A stretch of DNA of 64,000 nt from Paenibacillus massiliensis subsp. panacisoli DSM 21345 (GTDB taxonomy: Bacteria; Bacillota; Bacilli; Paenibacillales; Paenibacillaceae). Location: the NCBI RefSeq assembly GCF_000426545.1, contig NZ_KE384536.1, positions 164,253 to 228,252 on the forward strand, written 5' to 3'. This document shows positions 49,112 to 59,424 of the stretch, piece by piece. Position 1 is the first letter of the stretch. The number at the start of each line of letters is the position of its first letter. The position numbers were made by a program, and so were the translations under genes. Below the pieces are notes generated by a model. That model worked only from the letters and a program-made list of their open reading frames with translations. It was not told the origin of the DNA and did no database searches.

Positions 49112-49866
49112 CGAATCTCCACTCCCCTGTTCTTCAAATCCTTCTTCAATTCCTGAATGGCAATCTCTTTATAGTGGAAAATCGTAGCCGCTAGTCCTGC
49201 ATCAGCGCCGCCTTCGGTGAACACGTCGTAGAAGTGCTCCTTCTTGCCAGCACCACCGGAAGCAATCACGGGTATGCTGATCCGATCAGCTACCGCCGCA
49301 GTCAAGGCGAGATCGAAGCCATCCTTCGTTCCGTCTGCATCCATGCTTGTCAGCAGAATCTCGCCTGCTCCCAGCTTCTCCACATCGCTTGCCCACTGTA
49401 GCGCCCGAATGCCGGAAGCTCTGCGTCCACCATGGGTGTACACTTCCCACTCGCCCCAGGCTTCGTTATATCTTGCATCGATGGCTACCACGACACATTG
49501 TGATCCGAACCCACGGGCTCCATCCGTAATCAGCTTCGAGTTCAATACCGCGGCTGTATTAATACCAATTTTGTCCGCTCCAGCTCGCAAGATCCGCTTC
49601 ATATCGTCGACGTGAGATATTCCTCCTCCAACAGTGAAGGGAATCGAGATTTCACCTGCGGTCTGACGCACGACCTCTTCCATGGTCGCTCGCCCCTCCA
49701 CCGAGGCTGAAATGTCGAGAAATACGATTTCATCGGCACCTTCCTGATCATACAGCGCAGCTAATTCTACTGGGTCGCCTGCATCCCGGAGATTGACGAA
49801 ATTCACACCCTTTACGACGCGGCCGTCTTTTACATCCAGACATGGAATAATACGTTTAGCCAGCAT
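49108..49866 (-). CDS. hisF: Imidazole glycerol phosphate synthase, cyclase subunit
   Basis: 252 residues, a (beta-alpha)8 barrel that closes the imidazole ring with ammonia from HisH. Catalytic aspartates lie in [15 protein letters not shown] near residue 11 and [11 protein letters not shown] near residue 130. ATG 49866 directly follows GGAGGTAAGGAG; the longer frame to 49920 is unsupported. 120 bases separate it from hisA. Confidence 0.97.
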   Translation of the reverse strand: MLAKRIIPCLDVKDGRVVKGVNFVNLRDAGDPVELAALYDQEGADEIVFLDISASVEGRATMEEVVRQTAGEISIPFTVGGGISHVDDMKRILRAGADKIGINTAAVLNSKLITDGARGFGSQCVVVAIDARYNEAWGEWEVYTHGGRRASGIRALQWASDVEKLGAGEILLTSMDADGTKDGFDLALTAAVADRISIPVIASGGAGKKEHFYDVFTEGGADAGLAATIFHYKEIAIQELKKDLKNRGVEIR

Positions 49867-49986
49867 CTCCTTACCTCCCCGCCACGATTTACATTTACCT
49901 AACACCAGAATCACGTACACTAAAGGACATGCTCCGGTCGTTTGCTTCTTACAATAGTTCGAATCCTGTACCCGACTCTGGCTCTG

Positions 49987-50721
49987 TTATTCGGCTCCAG
50001 CCACGGCACGAATTGCTTCATCCAATTGAATACTGCCCGTATATAGCGCCTTGCCCACAATGGCTCCGCCAATGCCTTCTTTGGCATGAGAAGACAGCTT
50101 CAGCAGATCGTCCATCGTGCTGACTCCTCCCGAGGCAATAACCTGACGACCGCTGCTCTTGGCCAATGACAGAATCGCTTCCACATTTGGCCCCTGCATC
50201 ATACCGTCACGCGATATATCGGTGAAAATGAACGTCTCTGCGCCTTTGGCAGCCAGCTCACGAGCTAGCTCCTCAGCTTTGACCTCCGAGGTCTCCAGCC
50301 AGCCGCGTGTCGCTACGTATCCATTTCTGGCATCCAATCCAATAGCAATCTGGTCTCCGTAGGTGCCGAGCACCTCTTCCGTAAAGGCACGATCCTCGAT
50401 AGCAGCCGTCCCGAGAATCACTCTGCTTACACCGAGTGACAGCACACGGTCCACATCTGCCCGCGTCCGCAAGCCGCCTCCGACCTGAACAGGCACCTGT
50501 ACCGCAGATGCGATGCTACGGATAATATCATCATTCACGGGATGACCGGCCTTCGCCCCATCAAGATCTACCAGGTGGATGAAAGTCCCACCCAGTCGCT
50601 CCCACTCACGAGCTACCTCAAGTGGATTGTCGTTGTATACCGTCTCACGGTTGTAATCCCCTTGTATCAACCTTACACATTTGCCGCCCCGAATATCAAT
50701 AGCGGGATAGATCGTGAACAT
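49987..50721 (-). CDS. hisA: ProFAR isomerase
   Basis: 244 residues, a half-barrel-duplicated TIM barrel. The two catalytic aspartates are in YPAIDIRGGKCVRL near residue 8 and FTDISRDGMMQGP near residue 127. It performs the Amadori rearrangement of ProFAR to PRFAR. ATG 50721 follows GGGAGG; the extension to 50772 overlaps the hisH end region without a site. 54 bases after hisH. Confidence 0.97.
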   Translation of the reverse strand: MFTIYPAIDIRGGKCVRLIQGDYNRETVYNDNPLEVAREWERLGGTFIHLVDLDGAKAGHPVNDDIIRSIASAVQVPVQVGGGLRTRADVDRVLSLGVSRVILGTAAIEDRAFTEEVLGTYGDQIAIGLDARNGYVATRGWLETSEVKAEELARELAAKGAETFIFTDISRDGMMQGPNVEAILSLAKSSGRQVIASGGVSTMDDLLKLSSHAKEGIGGAIVGKALYTGSIQLDEAIRAVAGAE

Positions 50722-50775
50722 ACGCTGCCTCCCTGTGCTTGAATTCATATGTTGAGAGTCCAATTGACTCACTGA

Positions 50776-51399
50776 TTATGCTTTATCATGTGTCATGGCG
50801 AGGAAATTCCCTAACAGGGCAATCCCCAGCTCCCCGCTCTTCTCCGGGTGGAACTGCATGCCATAGACAGTGCCACGCCCTACAATGGCGGTAACAGGTC
50901 CGCCGTAATCCGTTACAGAGAGCAGATCACTAGCAGATTCCGTCTGTGCGTGATAGGAATGCACGAAGTAGACGTGACCTTCCTCTAGTCCTCGAAATAG
51001 CGGATGATCTCCTTGGGAGAAATGCAGACGATTCCATCCCATATGCGGCACCTTCAGCCCAGAATTGGCGGCGAACCGTACCACGGTACCAGGCAAAATA
51101 TCCAGTCCCTCGTGCTCACCGTATTCTTCACCCCGGCTGAATAGCAGCTGCATCCCCAGGCATACACCTAGCAGCGGCTGCCCGGAGGCAGCTACATCCT
51201 TCATCACCTTATCCAGTCCGCTCTTACGCAGCTGCTCTATGGCATCGCCAAATGCGCCAACCCCCGGCAGGATGACACCTGCAGCGGAACGGATCTCCTG
51301 CTCATCGCTCGTCACCACAGCCTCGTATCCAAGCCGCTCTACAGCCTTGCTGACACTATGCAGATTGCCACGGCCATAATCTACAATCGCGATGGTCAC
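50776..51399 (-). CDS. hisH: Imidazole glycerol phosphate synthase, glutaminase subunit
   Basis: 207 residues. The class I amidotransferase triad is visible: Cys in GVCLGMQLLFS near residue 79, His and Glu in GMQFHPEKSGE near residue 185. It supplies ammonia to HisF. The start is GTG at 51399, one base after the hisB stop, with AAGGGG inside the end of hisB. The N-terminus VTIAIVDYGRGNLHSV aligns with the family. Confidence 0.96.
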   Translation of the reverse strand: MTIAIVDYGRGNLHSVSKAVERLGYEAVVTSDEQEIRSAAGVILPGVGAFGDAIEQLRKSGLDKVMKDVAASGQPLLGVCLGMQLLFSRGEEYGEHEGLDILPGTVVRFAANSGLKVPHMGWNRLHFSQGDHPLFRGLEEGHVYFVHSYHAQTESASDLLSVTDYGGPVTAIVGRGTVYGMQFHPEKSGELGIALLGNFLAMTHDKA

Positions 51400-51400
51400 G

Positions 51401-52009
51401 TTACAGCACCCCTTTCGTCGAAGGTACACCTTTCACACGTGGATCAATAGACGTCGCTTCGTCCAGTGCACGTCCCAGTGCCTTGAACACCGCTTCAATC
51501 ATATGATGCGTATTCTGACCGTAATGCACAATGACATGCAGCGTCATCCGTGCTTCAAGTGCGAACTTCCAGAGGAACTCATGAACGAGCTCTGTCGAGA
51601 AGCTCCCCACCTGAGCTGAAGGATACTCAGCACGGTACTCGAAATGTGGACGATTGCTCAGATCAATAACCACCTGGGCAAGCGCCTCATCCATGGGAAC
51701 AAATACACTCGCATACCGCTTGATGCCCTTCTTGTCTCCCAACGCCTCCTGCAGCGTCTGTCCCAGGCAAATACCGATATCCTCCACCGTATGATGGTCG
51801 TCGATCTCAATATCTCCTCGTGCCTGCACCTTCAGATCGAATTGTCCGTGCTTCGCGAATAAATCCAGCATATGATTCAGGAAAGGAACATCGGTCTCAA
51901 GCTCTGTCTGGCCTGTCCCATCAATTGCAAATGCCAATTGGATATCAGTCTCATTTGTTTTGCGGCTGATATCAGCCGTCCGAGCTTGTACTGTATTATT
52001 GTTGTCCAT
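51401..52009 (-). CDS. hisB: Imidazoleglycerol-phosphate dehydratase
   Basis: 202 residues, dehydratase only with no fused phosphatase. Metal motifs are FLNHMLDLFAKHG near residue 50, EIDDHHTVEDIGICLG near residue 70, and VHYGQNTHHMIEA near residue 165. ATG 52009 is chosen because GGAGAGG lies about 12 bases upstream. An in-frame ATG at 52033, inside hisD, is the alternative. Confidence 0.95.
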   Translation of the reverse strand: MDNNNTVQARTADISRKTNETDIQLAFAIDGTGQTELETDVPFLNHMLDLFAKHGQFDLKVQARGDIEIDDHHTVEDIGICLGQTLQEALGDKKGIKRYASVFVPMDEALAQVVIDLSNRPHFEYRAEYPSAQVGSFSTELVHEFLWKFALEARMTLHVIVHYGQNTHHMIEAVFKALGRALDEATSIDPRVKGVPSTKGVL

Positions 52010-52016
52010 CTTGGGA

Positions 52017-53306
52017 TCACGCCTCTCCTTCATTATTCAACCGTACCAGAATGGCCCTGGCATGCGCTTCAAGCCCCTCGTGTCTTGCCAGCTCCATGAT
52101 GGTCTCCCCGTTCTTCAGCAACGCTTCCTTGCTGTAGTAGATCAGGCTGGATTTCTTGATGAAATCGTCCACATCTACAGGTGAAGAGAATCTCGCTGTA
52201 CCATTGGTCGGGATAATATGATTTGGTCCTGCAAAATAATCCCCCACAGGCTCCGAGCTATACGGTCCAAGGAAGATTGCCCCGGCATTCTCGATTCGGC
52301 CAACGTATTCCATTGGATTCTCGACCATAATCTCCAGATGCTCTGGAGCCAAGCGGTTCACAATGGATAGCCCTTCCGTAATGTCATCCACGACCACAAT
52401 AGAGCCATAATTCGCTACAGAGGCAGCAGCAATCTCGCGGCGTGGCAGATCAGCCAACTGGCGCTCTACCTCCGCAGATACCGCCTCAGCGAGCTGCTGC
52501 GATGGCGTAACCAGAATGGCAGAAGCCATCTCATCATGCTCAGCCTGTGACAGCAGGTCTGCTGCCACGTAGACAGGGTTGGCCGTATTGTCGGCCAGCA
52601 CTACAATCTCACTCGGTCCAGCTATGCTATCAATATCAACGGCACCATAGACCTCACGTTTGGCGAGAGCTACGTAGATGTTCCCGGGACCGCAGATTTT
52701 ATCCACTGGGCGAATGCTATCCGTTCCATAGGCAAGGGCTGCAATTGCCTGTGCACCACCTACACGATACACTTCAGTTACGCCTGCTTCAGCAGCAGCC
52801 ACCAGTGTATACGGGTCGATGCCTTCCTTTCCGTTCGTTGCCGGAGGCGTTACCATCACGATCTCAGGAACACCGGCCACCTGTGCAGGTATGACATTCA
52901 TCAGCACAGAGGATGGATACGCGGCTTTTCCACCCGGCACATATACACCTACACGCTGCAGAGGTCGCAATACTTGACCCAGCAACGTACCGTCCGGCTG
53001 CAGATCCATCCAGGATGTACGCTTCTGCTTGGCATGAAAGGCTCGAATCTGCGCTGCCGCTGCTCGAATTGCTTCCACGAAAGTTGGCTCCACCCGGTCA
53101 TAAGCTGCTGTCAGCTCCTCTGGTGAGACCCGCAGTGGGGCACCAGATAAGCTTACTTTGTCAAAAAGCTCCGTATATCGCTGCAGCGCCTGGTCGCCTT
53201 CCTCACGCACTGCACGAATGATGTCTTTCACCGCTGCATTCTGCTCTGGTGTTCCGTAATCCACTTCACGCTGCAGCTGCAGGTCACGGGCTGCTACTAT
53301 CTTCAT
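52017..53306 (-). CDS. hisD: Histidinol dehydrogenase
   Basis: 429 residues. Oxidises histidinol to histidine in two NAD-dependent steps with bound zinc. [39 protein letters not shown] and [13 protein letters not shown] are canonical; the catalytic Glu/His region [10 protein letters not shown] lies near residue 320. ATG 53306 lies after GGAGGAGG; the ATG at 53327 precedes that site. 83 bases after hisG. Confidence 0.97.
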   Translation of the reverse strand: MKIVAARDLQLQREVDYGTPEQNAAVKDIIRAVREEGDQALQRYTELFDKVSLSGAPLRVSPEELTAAYDRVEPTFVEAIRAAAAQIRAFHAKQKRTSWMDLQPDGTLLGQVLRPLQRVGVYVPGGKAAYPSSVLMNVIPAQVAGVPEIVMVTPPATNGKEGIDPYTLVAAAEAGVTEVYRVGGAQAIAALAYGTDSIRPVDKICGPGNIYVALAKREVYGAVDIDSIAGPSEIVVLADNTANPVYVAADLLSQAEHDEMASAILVTPSQQLAEAVSAEVERQLADLPRREIAAASVANYGSIVVVDDITEGLSIVNRLAPEHLEIMVENPMEYVGRIENAGAIFLGPYSSEPVGDYFAGPNHIIPTNGTARFSSPVDVDDFIKKSSLIYYSKEALLKNGETIMELARHEGLEAHARAILVRLNNEGEA

Positions 53307-53389
53307 TACCGTTCCTCCTCCGTACACATCCGATCCATTTGAATCCTCAAATACTATATTAGCTGAACTCTAGCTGTAGCTCAGATACA

Positions 53390-54034
53390 CTATCCGCCTT
53401 GCTTGACCGCCCCAGGAATCACCTGCTGCAGTCGATCGCATATCGCTTGAATACGTTCATTCTTCATCCGGTAGCTGACCCGGTTAGAGATGAGACGGCT
53501 CGTAATCTCGAAGATCTCGTGCTGCTCTACCAGCCCGTTCTCACGCAGTGTCTGGCCTGTCTCGACCATATCCACAATCCGGTCCGCGAGGCCAATTAGC
53601 GGAGCTAATTCAATGGAGCCATTAAGCTTGATGACCTCCACCTGCTCGCCATGCTCACGAAAATATTGCGAGGCTACCTGCGGATACTTGGTCGCCACGC
53701 GCTGGCGAATGCCGGGTTGCCAGTTCGGCAAGCCGATGACAGACATGCGGCAACGTGCGATACCCAGATCCAGCAGCTCGTACACATCCTTGTTCTCTTC
53801 CATTAAAACATCCTTGCCTACAATACCGATATCAGCCACACCGTATTCCACGTAGGTCGGCACATCTACCGGCTTGGCCATGATGAATTCCATCCCCAGT
53901 TCCGGCAATGGAATGACCAGCTTGCGCGTATCATCCACATCCTCTGGAATCGGAATGCCAGCCTCCCGGAATAGCACCGAAGCCTGCTTGTAGATCCGCC
54001 CCTTGGGCATGGCGACTTTCAGAATCTCGGTCAT
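53390..54034 (-). CDS. hisG: ATP phosphoribosyltransferase, short form
   Basis: 214 residues, the short HisG that lacks the C-terminal regulatory domain and needs HisZ, encoded just upstream. It condenses ATP with PRPP, the first committed step. [16 protein letters not shown] and [11 protein letters not shown] are recognisable, and the PRPP-loop region [15 protein letters not shown] lies near residue 153. AGGAGG precedes ATG 54034. Confidence 0.96.
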   Translation of the reverse strand: MTEILKVAMPKGRIYKQASVLFREAGIPIPEDVDDTRKLVIPLPELGMEFIMAKPVDVPTYVEYGVADIGIVGKDVLMEENKDVYELLDLGIARCRMSVIGLPNWQPGIRQRVATKYPQVASQYFREHGEQVEVIKLNGSIELAPLIGLADRIVDMVETGQTLRENGLVEQHEIFEITSRLISNRVSYRMKNERIQAICDRLQQVIPGAVKQGG

Positions 54035-54054
54035 TCGTAACCCCTCCTATCGTG

Positions 54055-55272
54055 TTATATTCCCGGCCGAATGGCCAATCCCTTTTCATAAGTGATGATT
54101 TCAGTATAAGCAGTGTCCGAGGCTTCCGTATCGGCTGTGCCTCCCAGTATTCCAGTAATGACCACCTTACCCGCTTCACGCAATCGTGTAGCCTCGGTCA
54201 GAGCCTCTCTGCGACTCTCAGCGTCATATCGAATGAACACGGTATGCTGCTCCGTCACCTGTTGTCCTTCCATTCCATCCACGATCCGGTTGGTCTTCAG
54301 AGCGAAGCCCGTAGCTGGCACATCCCGTCCAAATTGCTGCAGCAAATTATCATATCTTCCTCCACTGGCGACAGGAGAACCGATTCCCGCAGCATAGCCC
54401 TCGAATATCATGCCCGTATAATAGGAAAAATCGCCAATCATCGTCAGGTCAATGAGCACATGCTCGGATACACCATAAGCCTCCAGCACCTCCCATACCT
54501 TGCAGAGATGTGAGACAGAATCCACTGCCAGCGGATTCGAGCTCAGCTCTGTAGCCTGATCGCAAATCTCTTTCCCGCCACGCAGACGCAGAATAGCCTC
54601 CAGTTGATTCTGTGACTCTTCTGAAGCATCTGCACCCTTCCCAGAATTTGTCGAGAACAGCTGTTGCACAGCGGCACGATAGCCGACCACATCACGTCTT
54701 AGCAGTAGCTCCTTCAGCAGCTTCTGATCTTCGGTCTGACCCGGAATAATCTCCTCGAACAGTCCATTCAGAAATCCGACGTGACCCATTGCAATCTTGA
54801 AGGATTGCACACCGGCGGCCTGAAGTGAAGCGATCGCCAGTGCCACGACCTCTGCATCAGCCTCGGGAGAGTCATCTCCCACCAGTTCCAGTCCAGTCTG
54901 GAAAAACTCAGCCTCACGACCTGCCTCCTCCTCAATAGCCCGAAAGACATTCGCATGATAGGACAATCTCAACGGTAGGGCCTCTGCCTTCAGAAGAGAG
55001 GATACAACACGAGCGATCGGTGCCGTCATATCAGAACGAAGGACGAGCGTAGTACCGCGGTTATTCAACAATTTGAAGAGCTTATGATCCGAGGTTGAGC
55101 TAGCAACACCAACTGTGTCATAGTATTCCATGCTCGGGGTTATAATCTGTTGATAGCCCCAGCGCTCCATACAAGCAAGCACCTTGCTCTCAATATCACG
55201 AAGCCGTGCCACCACATGTGGTAGATAATCTCTTACCCCGATCGGTTTCTCGAAGCCCTTCGGCTTGGACAT
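54055..55272 (-). CDS. hisZ: ATP phosphoribosyltransferase regulatory subunit
   Basis: 405 residues, a catalytically inactive paralogue of histidyl-tRNA synthetase that binds HisG and confers histidine feedback control. It has the class II synthetase core (RDYLPHVVARLRDIESKVL, LRSDMTAPIARVV, then FSYYTGMIFEGYAAGIG and GGRYDNLLQQFG) but no tRNA-binding anticodon domain. First gene of the his operon, 20 bases before hisG. No T-box or his attenuator was found in the 440 bases upstream. Confidence 0.95.
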   Translation of the reverse strand: MSKPKGFEKPIGVRDYLPHVVARLRDIESKVLACMERWGYQQIITPSMEYYDTVGVASSTSDHKLFKLLNNRGTTLVLRSDMTAPIARVVSSLLKAEALPLRLSYHANVFRAIEEEAGREAEFFQTGLELVGDDSPEADAEVVALAIASLQAAGVQSFKIAMGHVGFLNGLFEEIIPGQTEDQKLLKELLLRRDVVGYRAAVQQLFSTNSGKGADASEESQNQLEAILRLRGGKEICDQATELSSNPLAVDSVSHLCKVWEVLEAYGVSEHVLIDLTMIGDFSYYTGMIFEGYAAGIGSPVASGGRYDNLLQQFGRDVPATGFALKTNRIVDGMEGQQVTEQHTVFIRYDAESRREALTEATRLREAGKVVITGILGGTADTEASDTAYTEIITYEKGLAIRPGI

Positions 55273-55612
55273 ATTTATTCACTCCATTTATAAGATCAGT
55301 TATCGTTTGAATAGAATTCGTCGTAGAAAGTCTTGTTCTTTTCTAAAAGTACCAGCATTACACTTATATTCATCGTCACGTGTACATCCATGACTACATT
55401 GTACCCATTACTGCAATTCACTTCACTATGGTAAAGTGCTAACAAATTAAAGCGTTCGATATTTCGCTATATTAACATGAATACCCTTATTCAGTCAATT
55501 GCGAACCTTTGGCTAGCCTTAGAGCGGCAAGGCACAAATACGATTGTTATCTCTAATCTACAATGTTATCTATAGTCTGCGTAGCTAGTAAGAATCATAG
55601 CAATACATACAC
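55273..55612. other. Upstream region of the his operon
   Basis: About 340 bases, presumably with the his promoter. A TACAAT on the minus strand near 55402 is a weak candidate -10 without a good -35. No riboswitch, T-box or gene recognised. Confidence 0.4.
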
Positions 55613-55644
55613 AAAAAAGGCCAACCAGCAATTGCTGGCTAACC
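55613..55644 (-). terminator. Terminator after the acyltransferase gene
   Basis: GGTTAGCCAGCAATTGCTGG hairpin closed by GGCC, then TTTTTT on the minus strand. Confidence 0.75.
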
Positions 55645-55710
55645 TGATCATACGAAAACGGCCCCAATGCCCAAAGACGGCCGACAATCTATAGATTCAA
55701 TGGGCGTTCC

Positions 55711-56901
55711 CTAAATGTTAGCTCGACGTGGCTGAACCTTGGATGAGTCCTTCCCTGCTGTAGGCAGATAGGACCTGGGCACACTCCCCAGGAAAATTCT
55801 AACGAATGGGACATAACGGAAGCCGAAGGCAACCATCAGCCAGGTAAGGAACAGAGCAACCACCAGCCCCCCAGCGATCCATACAACATAGGTAAAGGAA
55901 TCAATCGGGATGTGGTACCGGAAACGGCGATATACAGCCAGCACCAGTGGATGGATCAGATAGATGGCAAAGGATGCCTCCCCCATCCGAATCAGGAAGG
56001 TCACCACAGCCTGATTTGCTCTCGCATACAGCCTGAAGGCGCTATGCAGTAGGACTAGTGCCGATAGCATGGTGTGCGCGTTCCACAGCAGCTCGTACCA
56101 TAGCGTATCCACCCATACGCCATCTCGGCGGGCATACAGCCACAAGAGTACATGTATAATCGATACCATAAGCCAGCTTCCCCACAGCAGTATCGTACGC
56201 CAGCGAAGCGTAGCAGATAGCTCAGACCATGAAGAGTTCAGCCATACTTTGAATCGATCAAAATAAACCGCCACAAAAGCACCCATAAAATAATAAGCAA
56301 GATAGGAGATCGACAAGCTTCCCTTATTCACAATCTGCCATTCAAATTTGTTCATGAAGATAAATGCCCACTGCAATAAAAGTCCGACGGGAATCGCCCA
56401 GCGTACAAGCCAGCGTGAGGATTGAAACATTTTCAACAGGAACGGGAACAAAATGTAGAATTGAATACTGATGAATACAAAGTACAAGTGCGTATAATTA
56501 GATCCTGTCAGGAGTCTGTACAAAAAAAACTGCAACTGCTCTGTAATCGGTAAATATAGCTCTCCGTTCACGGTCTGGGCCAATACGAAATAGCCAAGTG
56601 AGATGATGAAATAGGGGAGGAGAATATAGCTCATTCGCTTCCCGTAAAAGCGGCCAATCATCCCTCGATCAATCGGACGATCATAATAATTGTAGAACAA
56701 CACAAAGCTGCTCAAGAATATAAATGAAGGGGTGCCGAACTTAAAGAAGATATTCACAAAATTCAATATCCAGTAATAAGGTGATTCCATTGCCTGTATG
56801 CCTGCTGCATAGGATGTAGCATGAACATGGAGCACGCCGAGAATAGCCAGGGCTCGGAATATATCAAGTTGCGGCAACCTTTCCTTTTGCTGCCGTGCCA
56901 T
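55711..56901 (-). CDS. Acyltransferase 3 family membrane protein
   Basis: 396 residues with about ten transmembrane segments. LDIFRALAILGVLHVHATSY near residue 13 matches the opening of acyltransferase-3 proteins, with the conserved His, and RMGEASFAIYLIHPLVLAVY near residue 315 the later signature. Members O-acetylate cell-surface polysaccharides or lipids. ATG 56901 is preferred: AAGGAGG is 7 bases upstream, while two earlier in-frame ATGs lie on top of it. It is monocistronic, flanked by terminators. The acceptor is unknown. Confidence 0.85.
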   Translation of the reverse strand: MARQQKERLPQLDIFRALAILGVLHVHATSYAAGIQAMESPYYWILNFVNIFFKFGTPSFIFLSSFVLFYNYYDRPIDRGMIGRFYGKRMSYILLPYFIISLGYFVLAQTVNGELYLPITEQLQFFLYRLLTGSNYTHLYFVFISIQFYILFPFLLKMFQSSRWLVRWAIPVGLLLQWAFIFMNKFEWQIVNKGSLSISYLAYYFMGAFVAVYFDRFKVWLNSSWSELSATLRWRTILLWGSWLMVSIIHVLLWLYARRDGVWVDTLWYELLWNAHTMLSALVLLHSAFRLYARANQAVVTFLIRMGEASFAIYLIHPLVLAVYRRFRYHIPIDSFTYVVWIAGGLVVALFLTWLMVAFGFRYVPFVRIFLGSVPRSYLPTAGKDSSKVQPRRANI

Positions 56902-57114
56902 CATCATTCCTCCTTCTGAGACAAGCCTCTCCATTACCTTAGACGATTCGCCAGGTTAGATCAACTAATATCCCAATAGTTACCTAAATGCCACAATGTA
57001 ACTTGTTTCACATTCGCCGGTACCTCGCTAGTATACAGGCTGATTCTGACTACTAGCCAAATGCACCCTGAGAGCAAACTGAATGTTATAAAGACGCACC
57101 TGCCATTTACCAAC

Positions 57115-57145
57115 AAAAAAGGCCCGACTGAAGCTGTCCGGCCTT
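57115..57145 (-). terminator. Terminator of the hprK-lgt-ppaX-yvoF operon
   Basis: AAGGCC-GACAGC stem pairing across to GGCCTT, followed by TTTTTTG on the minus strand. Confidence 0.75.
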
Positions 57146-57193
57146 GTTCGATCACTTCACGTCTGTCAAGTATCTGCACTGAATCGGTATGTA

Positions 57194-57688
57194 CTACGAA
57201 CGCGGCTCAGACTGCTTCAGCTCCCGCAGAGGATTCCCTCCCACAAAGGCTCCTGCCGGGACGTCCTTATGCACAATAGAGCCAGCTGCAACTACTGCAC
57301 CATCCCCAATGGTTACACCAGGTAGGATGGTCGTATTCGCTCCAATCAGCACCCCATCGCCAATAATGACCTCGCCAAGGCGGTACTCCTGAATCAAATA
57401 TTCATGGGCAAGAATGGTCGTGTTGTACCCAATTACGCTATTGGTACCGATCTTGATCTTCTCGGGAAAGAAGACATCGACCATGACCATCAGCCCGAAG
57501 GCCGTGTGCTCACCAATCTGCATGCCGAGCAGCCTGCGGTAAATCCAGTTCTTAAGGGGAAGCACTGGGCAATATCGTGCAGCCTGAATGCATATGAAAT
57601 TCTTGACGCCCTTCCAGGGGCTTACACTTCTGTAGATCTGCCATAGTGCATTCGCGCCTTCAACAGGATAACGTTCCAGTCGTCTCAC
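57194..57688 (-). CDS. yvoF: Left-handed beta-helix acetyltransferase (YvoF-like)
   Basis: 164 residues. Hexapeptide repeats run from about residue 55 to 150 (VIIGDGVLIGANTTILPGVT, then IGDGAVVAAGSIVHKDVPAG), giving the left-handed beta-helix of the maltose/galactoside acetyltransferase type. It transfers acetyl from acetyl-CoA to an unknown sugar or amine. It starts with GTG at 57688, overlapping the ppaX stop by four bases (GTGA), so the two are coupled. Same order as B. subtilis hprK-lgt-yvoD-ppaX-yvoF, though no yvoD is seen here. Confidence 0.85.
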   Translation of the reverse strand: MRRLERYPVEGANALWQIYRSVSPWKGVKNFICIQAARYCPVLPLKNWIYRRLLGMQIGEHTAFGLMVMVDVFFPEKIKIGTNSVIGYNTTILAHEYLIQEYRLGEVIIGDGVLIGANTTILPGVTIGDGAVVAAGSIVHKDVPAGAFVGGNPLRELKQSEPRS

Positions 57689-58338
57689 AGCGCCTCAGAG
57701 CCTTGCTTAACCAGCTTTAGCAGATCCCTCATATCGTGCAGCATATAGTGCGGCTTATAGCTCAGCAGCGTCTCTTCACCCTTCAGTGACCAAGCTACTC
57801 CAGCCGATAGCACACCTGCAGCATGTGCCGCCTGAATATCAAACGAGCTATCCCCCACCATCAGCGTGCGCGCAGGATCAGCATTCAATGCGGAGACCGC
57901 TTTTAGTACAGGCTCAGCATGTGGCTTGGGATGCTCTACATCATCCACTGTTACAATAGTACCCATATAAGAGGTCAATCCAAACAAATCAAGCACCCGG
58001 TACGAAGATGGACGAATCTTGGTAGTTACTACTCCCATCTGTACACCCATCTCATGCAGAGACTTGATAACCTCCTCCACATGGGGGAAAGGCCTGACCA
58101 TATTGTCATGATGCAGCAGGTTATATGCCCGATATTGACGTACATAGTCAGCTACATCCGTTGCGCCTGTGAAGGTACGCAGTTGGTTCTCCAAAGTACC
58201 GCCCATATGCGGAATAATGTGCTCCCGTGTCAGCGGAGCCGAGCTTTGATCCTTCATAATATGGAGAAATGAGCTGATGATCAGCTCATTCGTATCCATA
58301 ATGGTGCCGTCCAAATCAAATAATACCGTGTTAATCAT
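57685..58338 (-). CDS. ppaX: Pyrophosphatase PpaX
   Basis: 217 residues of the HAD superfamily. Nucleophile Asp in VLFDLDGTIMDT (residues 5-16), motif II VVTTKIRP near residue 105, and motif III/IV VGDSSFDIQAAHAAG near residue 170. In Bacillus it hydrolyses the pyrophosphate made by HprK during HPr-Ser-P dephosphorylation. ATG 58338 overlaps the lgt end by eight bases and follows AGGAG. The much longer frame to 58611 overlaps lgt and is not real. Confidence 0.95.
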   Translation of the reverse strand: MINTVLFDLDGTIMDTNELIISSFLHIMKDQSSAPLTREHIIPHMGGTLENQLRTFTGATDVADYVRQYRAYNLLHHDNMVRPFPHVEEVIKSLHEMGVQMGVVTTKIRPSSYRVLDLFGLTSYMGTIVTVDDVEHPKPHAEPVLKAVSALNADPARTLMVGDSSFDIQAAHAAGVLSAGVAWSLKGEETLLSYKPHYMLHDMRDLLKLVKQGSEAL

Positions 58339-59365
58339 GATTGCGCTCCTTTGACTGTGCCTCTGTCTCCTCTGCATGGCTGTCTGCGGTGTTGGCTTGC
58401 GCGGAATCCACTTTCTCAGATGCTGTAGCACCATCTTGTCCATGCTGAACCTTGGTAGAGACAATCGGATCACTGTAGTGCGGCAGATTCGGATACGTTT
58501 TGCGTCTGTATACAATGAAGATGACGGAAGCCAGCACGAGCACAATAGCAAGGAGCTGCGAAATACGTACATTTCCATACGCTGGGTCCAGATAGCCTGG
58601 CTCAAAGCCAAACCATGTCATTGGAGTCCACAGCCCATTTACAAAGGAAGCTAGCCATTCTGGACTCTGAAAAGCCAGACTGTCTGTTCTCAGACGCTCG
58701 ATGAAAAAGCGACCAATGGAGTACCAAATGAAATAGCCAGCAAAGATCTCACCAGCACGCACGAATGGGCGACGGCGAAGTAGCAGAAGCAGGCCTACTC
58801 CAATCAGGCTCCAGATGGACTCGTACAAAAAGGCAGGATGATGGAACACGCCGTTCACATTCATTTGATTCACAATGAAATCTGGTAAATGAAGCTGTGA
58901 ACGCAAGAAGGATTCCTCTACAGGTCCACCATAGGCTTCCTGATTCATGAAGTTTCCCCAACGACCGATCATCTGACCAATGAGTAGACCTGGTGCACAG
59001 ATATCCGCAATCCTCCAGAAGTTGTAGCCTTTGTAGCGGAAGTAAATGACGCCGCAAATAATCGCACCGATCAAAGCCCCGTAGATGGCTATACCACCGT
59101 TCCAGATTTTGAAGACATCGACCAGATTGTCACGATAATCTTCCCATTTGAAGGCCACGTAATAGATTCTGGCCCCAATGATGGCAGAAGGTACGCCCAG
59201 CAGTAGCATATCCATGAAAAAATCCTGAGGAATGCCATAGCGCTTGCCCTCACGAATACACAGCAGCAGCCCCACCAGCGCCGCGCATCCAAGAATTAGA
59301 CCATACCAGTGTACCTTAAGCGGTCCAATAGCGAACGCGATCGGATCTATTAACAGTGTTGCCAT
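58331..59365 (-). CDS. lgt: Prolipoprotein diacylglyceryl transferase
   Basis: 344 residues, about seven transmembrane segments. Adds diacylglycerol to the lipobox Cys of prolipoproteins. The Lgt signature GQMIGRWGNFMNQEAYGG is near residue 133, with HPAFLYES near residue 185 and GYFIWYSIGRFFIERLRTDS near residue 222. The last 45 residues form a hydrophilic tail rich in Ala, Glu and Gln, longer than in B. subtilis. It follows hprK by 59 bases and overlaps ppaX. Confidence 0.96.
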   Translation of the reverse strand: MATLLIDPIAFAIGPLKVHWYGLILGCAALVGLLLCIREGKRYGIPQDFFMDMLLLGVPSAIIGARIYYVAFKWEDYRDNLVDVFKIWNGGIAIYGALIGAIICGVIYFRYKGYNFWRIADICAPGLLIGQMIGRWGNFMNQEAYGGPVEESFLRSQLHLPDFIVNQMNVNGVFHHPAFLYESIWSLIGVGLLLLLRRRPFVRAGEIFAGYFIWYSIGRFFIERLRTDSLAFQSPEWLASFVNGLWTPMTWFGFEPGYLDPAYGNVRISQLLAIVLVLASVIFIVYRRKTYPNLPHYSDPIVSTKVQHGQDGATASEKVDSAQANTADSHAEETEAQSKERNHD

Positions 59366-59424
59366 ATGATTTATCTCACTCCCTGAATGCCAGTGTTTTC
59401 TTTAGCCTGAACTCCTGTTCAGAG

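Noticed and set aside
55273-55710. T-box or his attenuator upstream of hisZ
   Set aside because: No GGTGG-type T-box core sequence or leader peptide with His codons is present.
58339-58611. N-terminal extension of ppaX by 91 codons
   Set aside because: It overlaps lgt in another frame and is unlike HAD proteins; ATG 58338 has a site and gives the conserved start.
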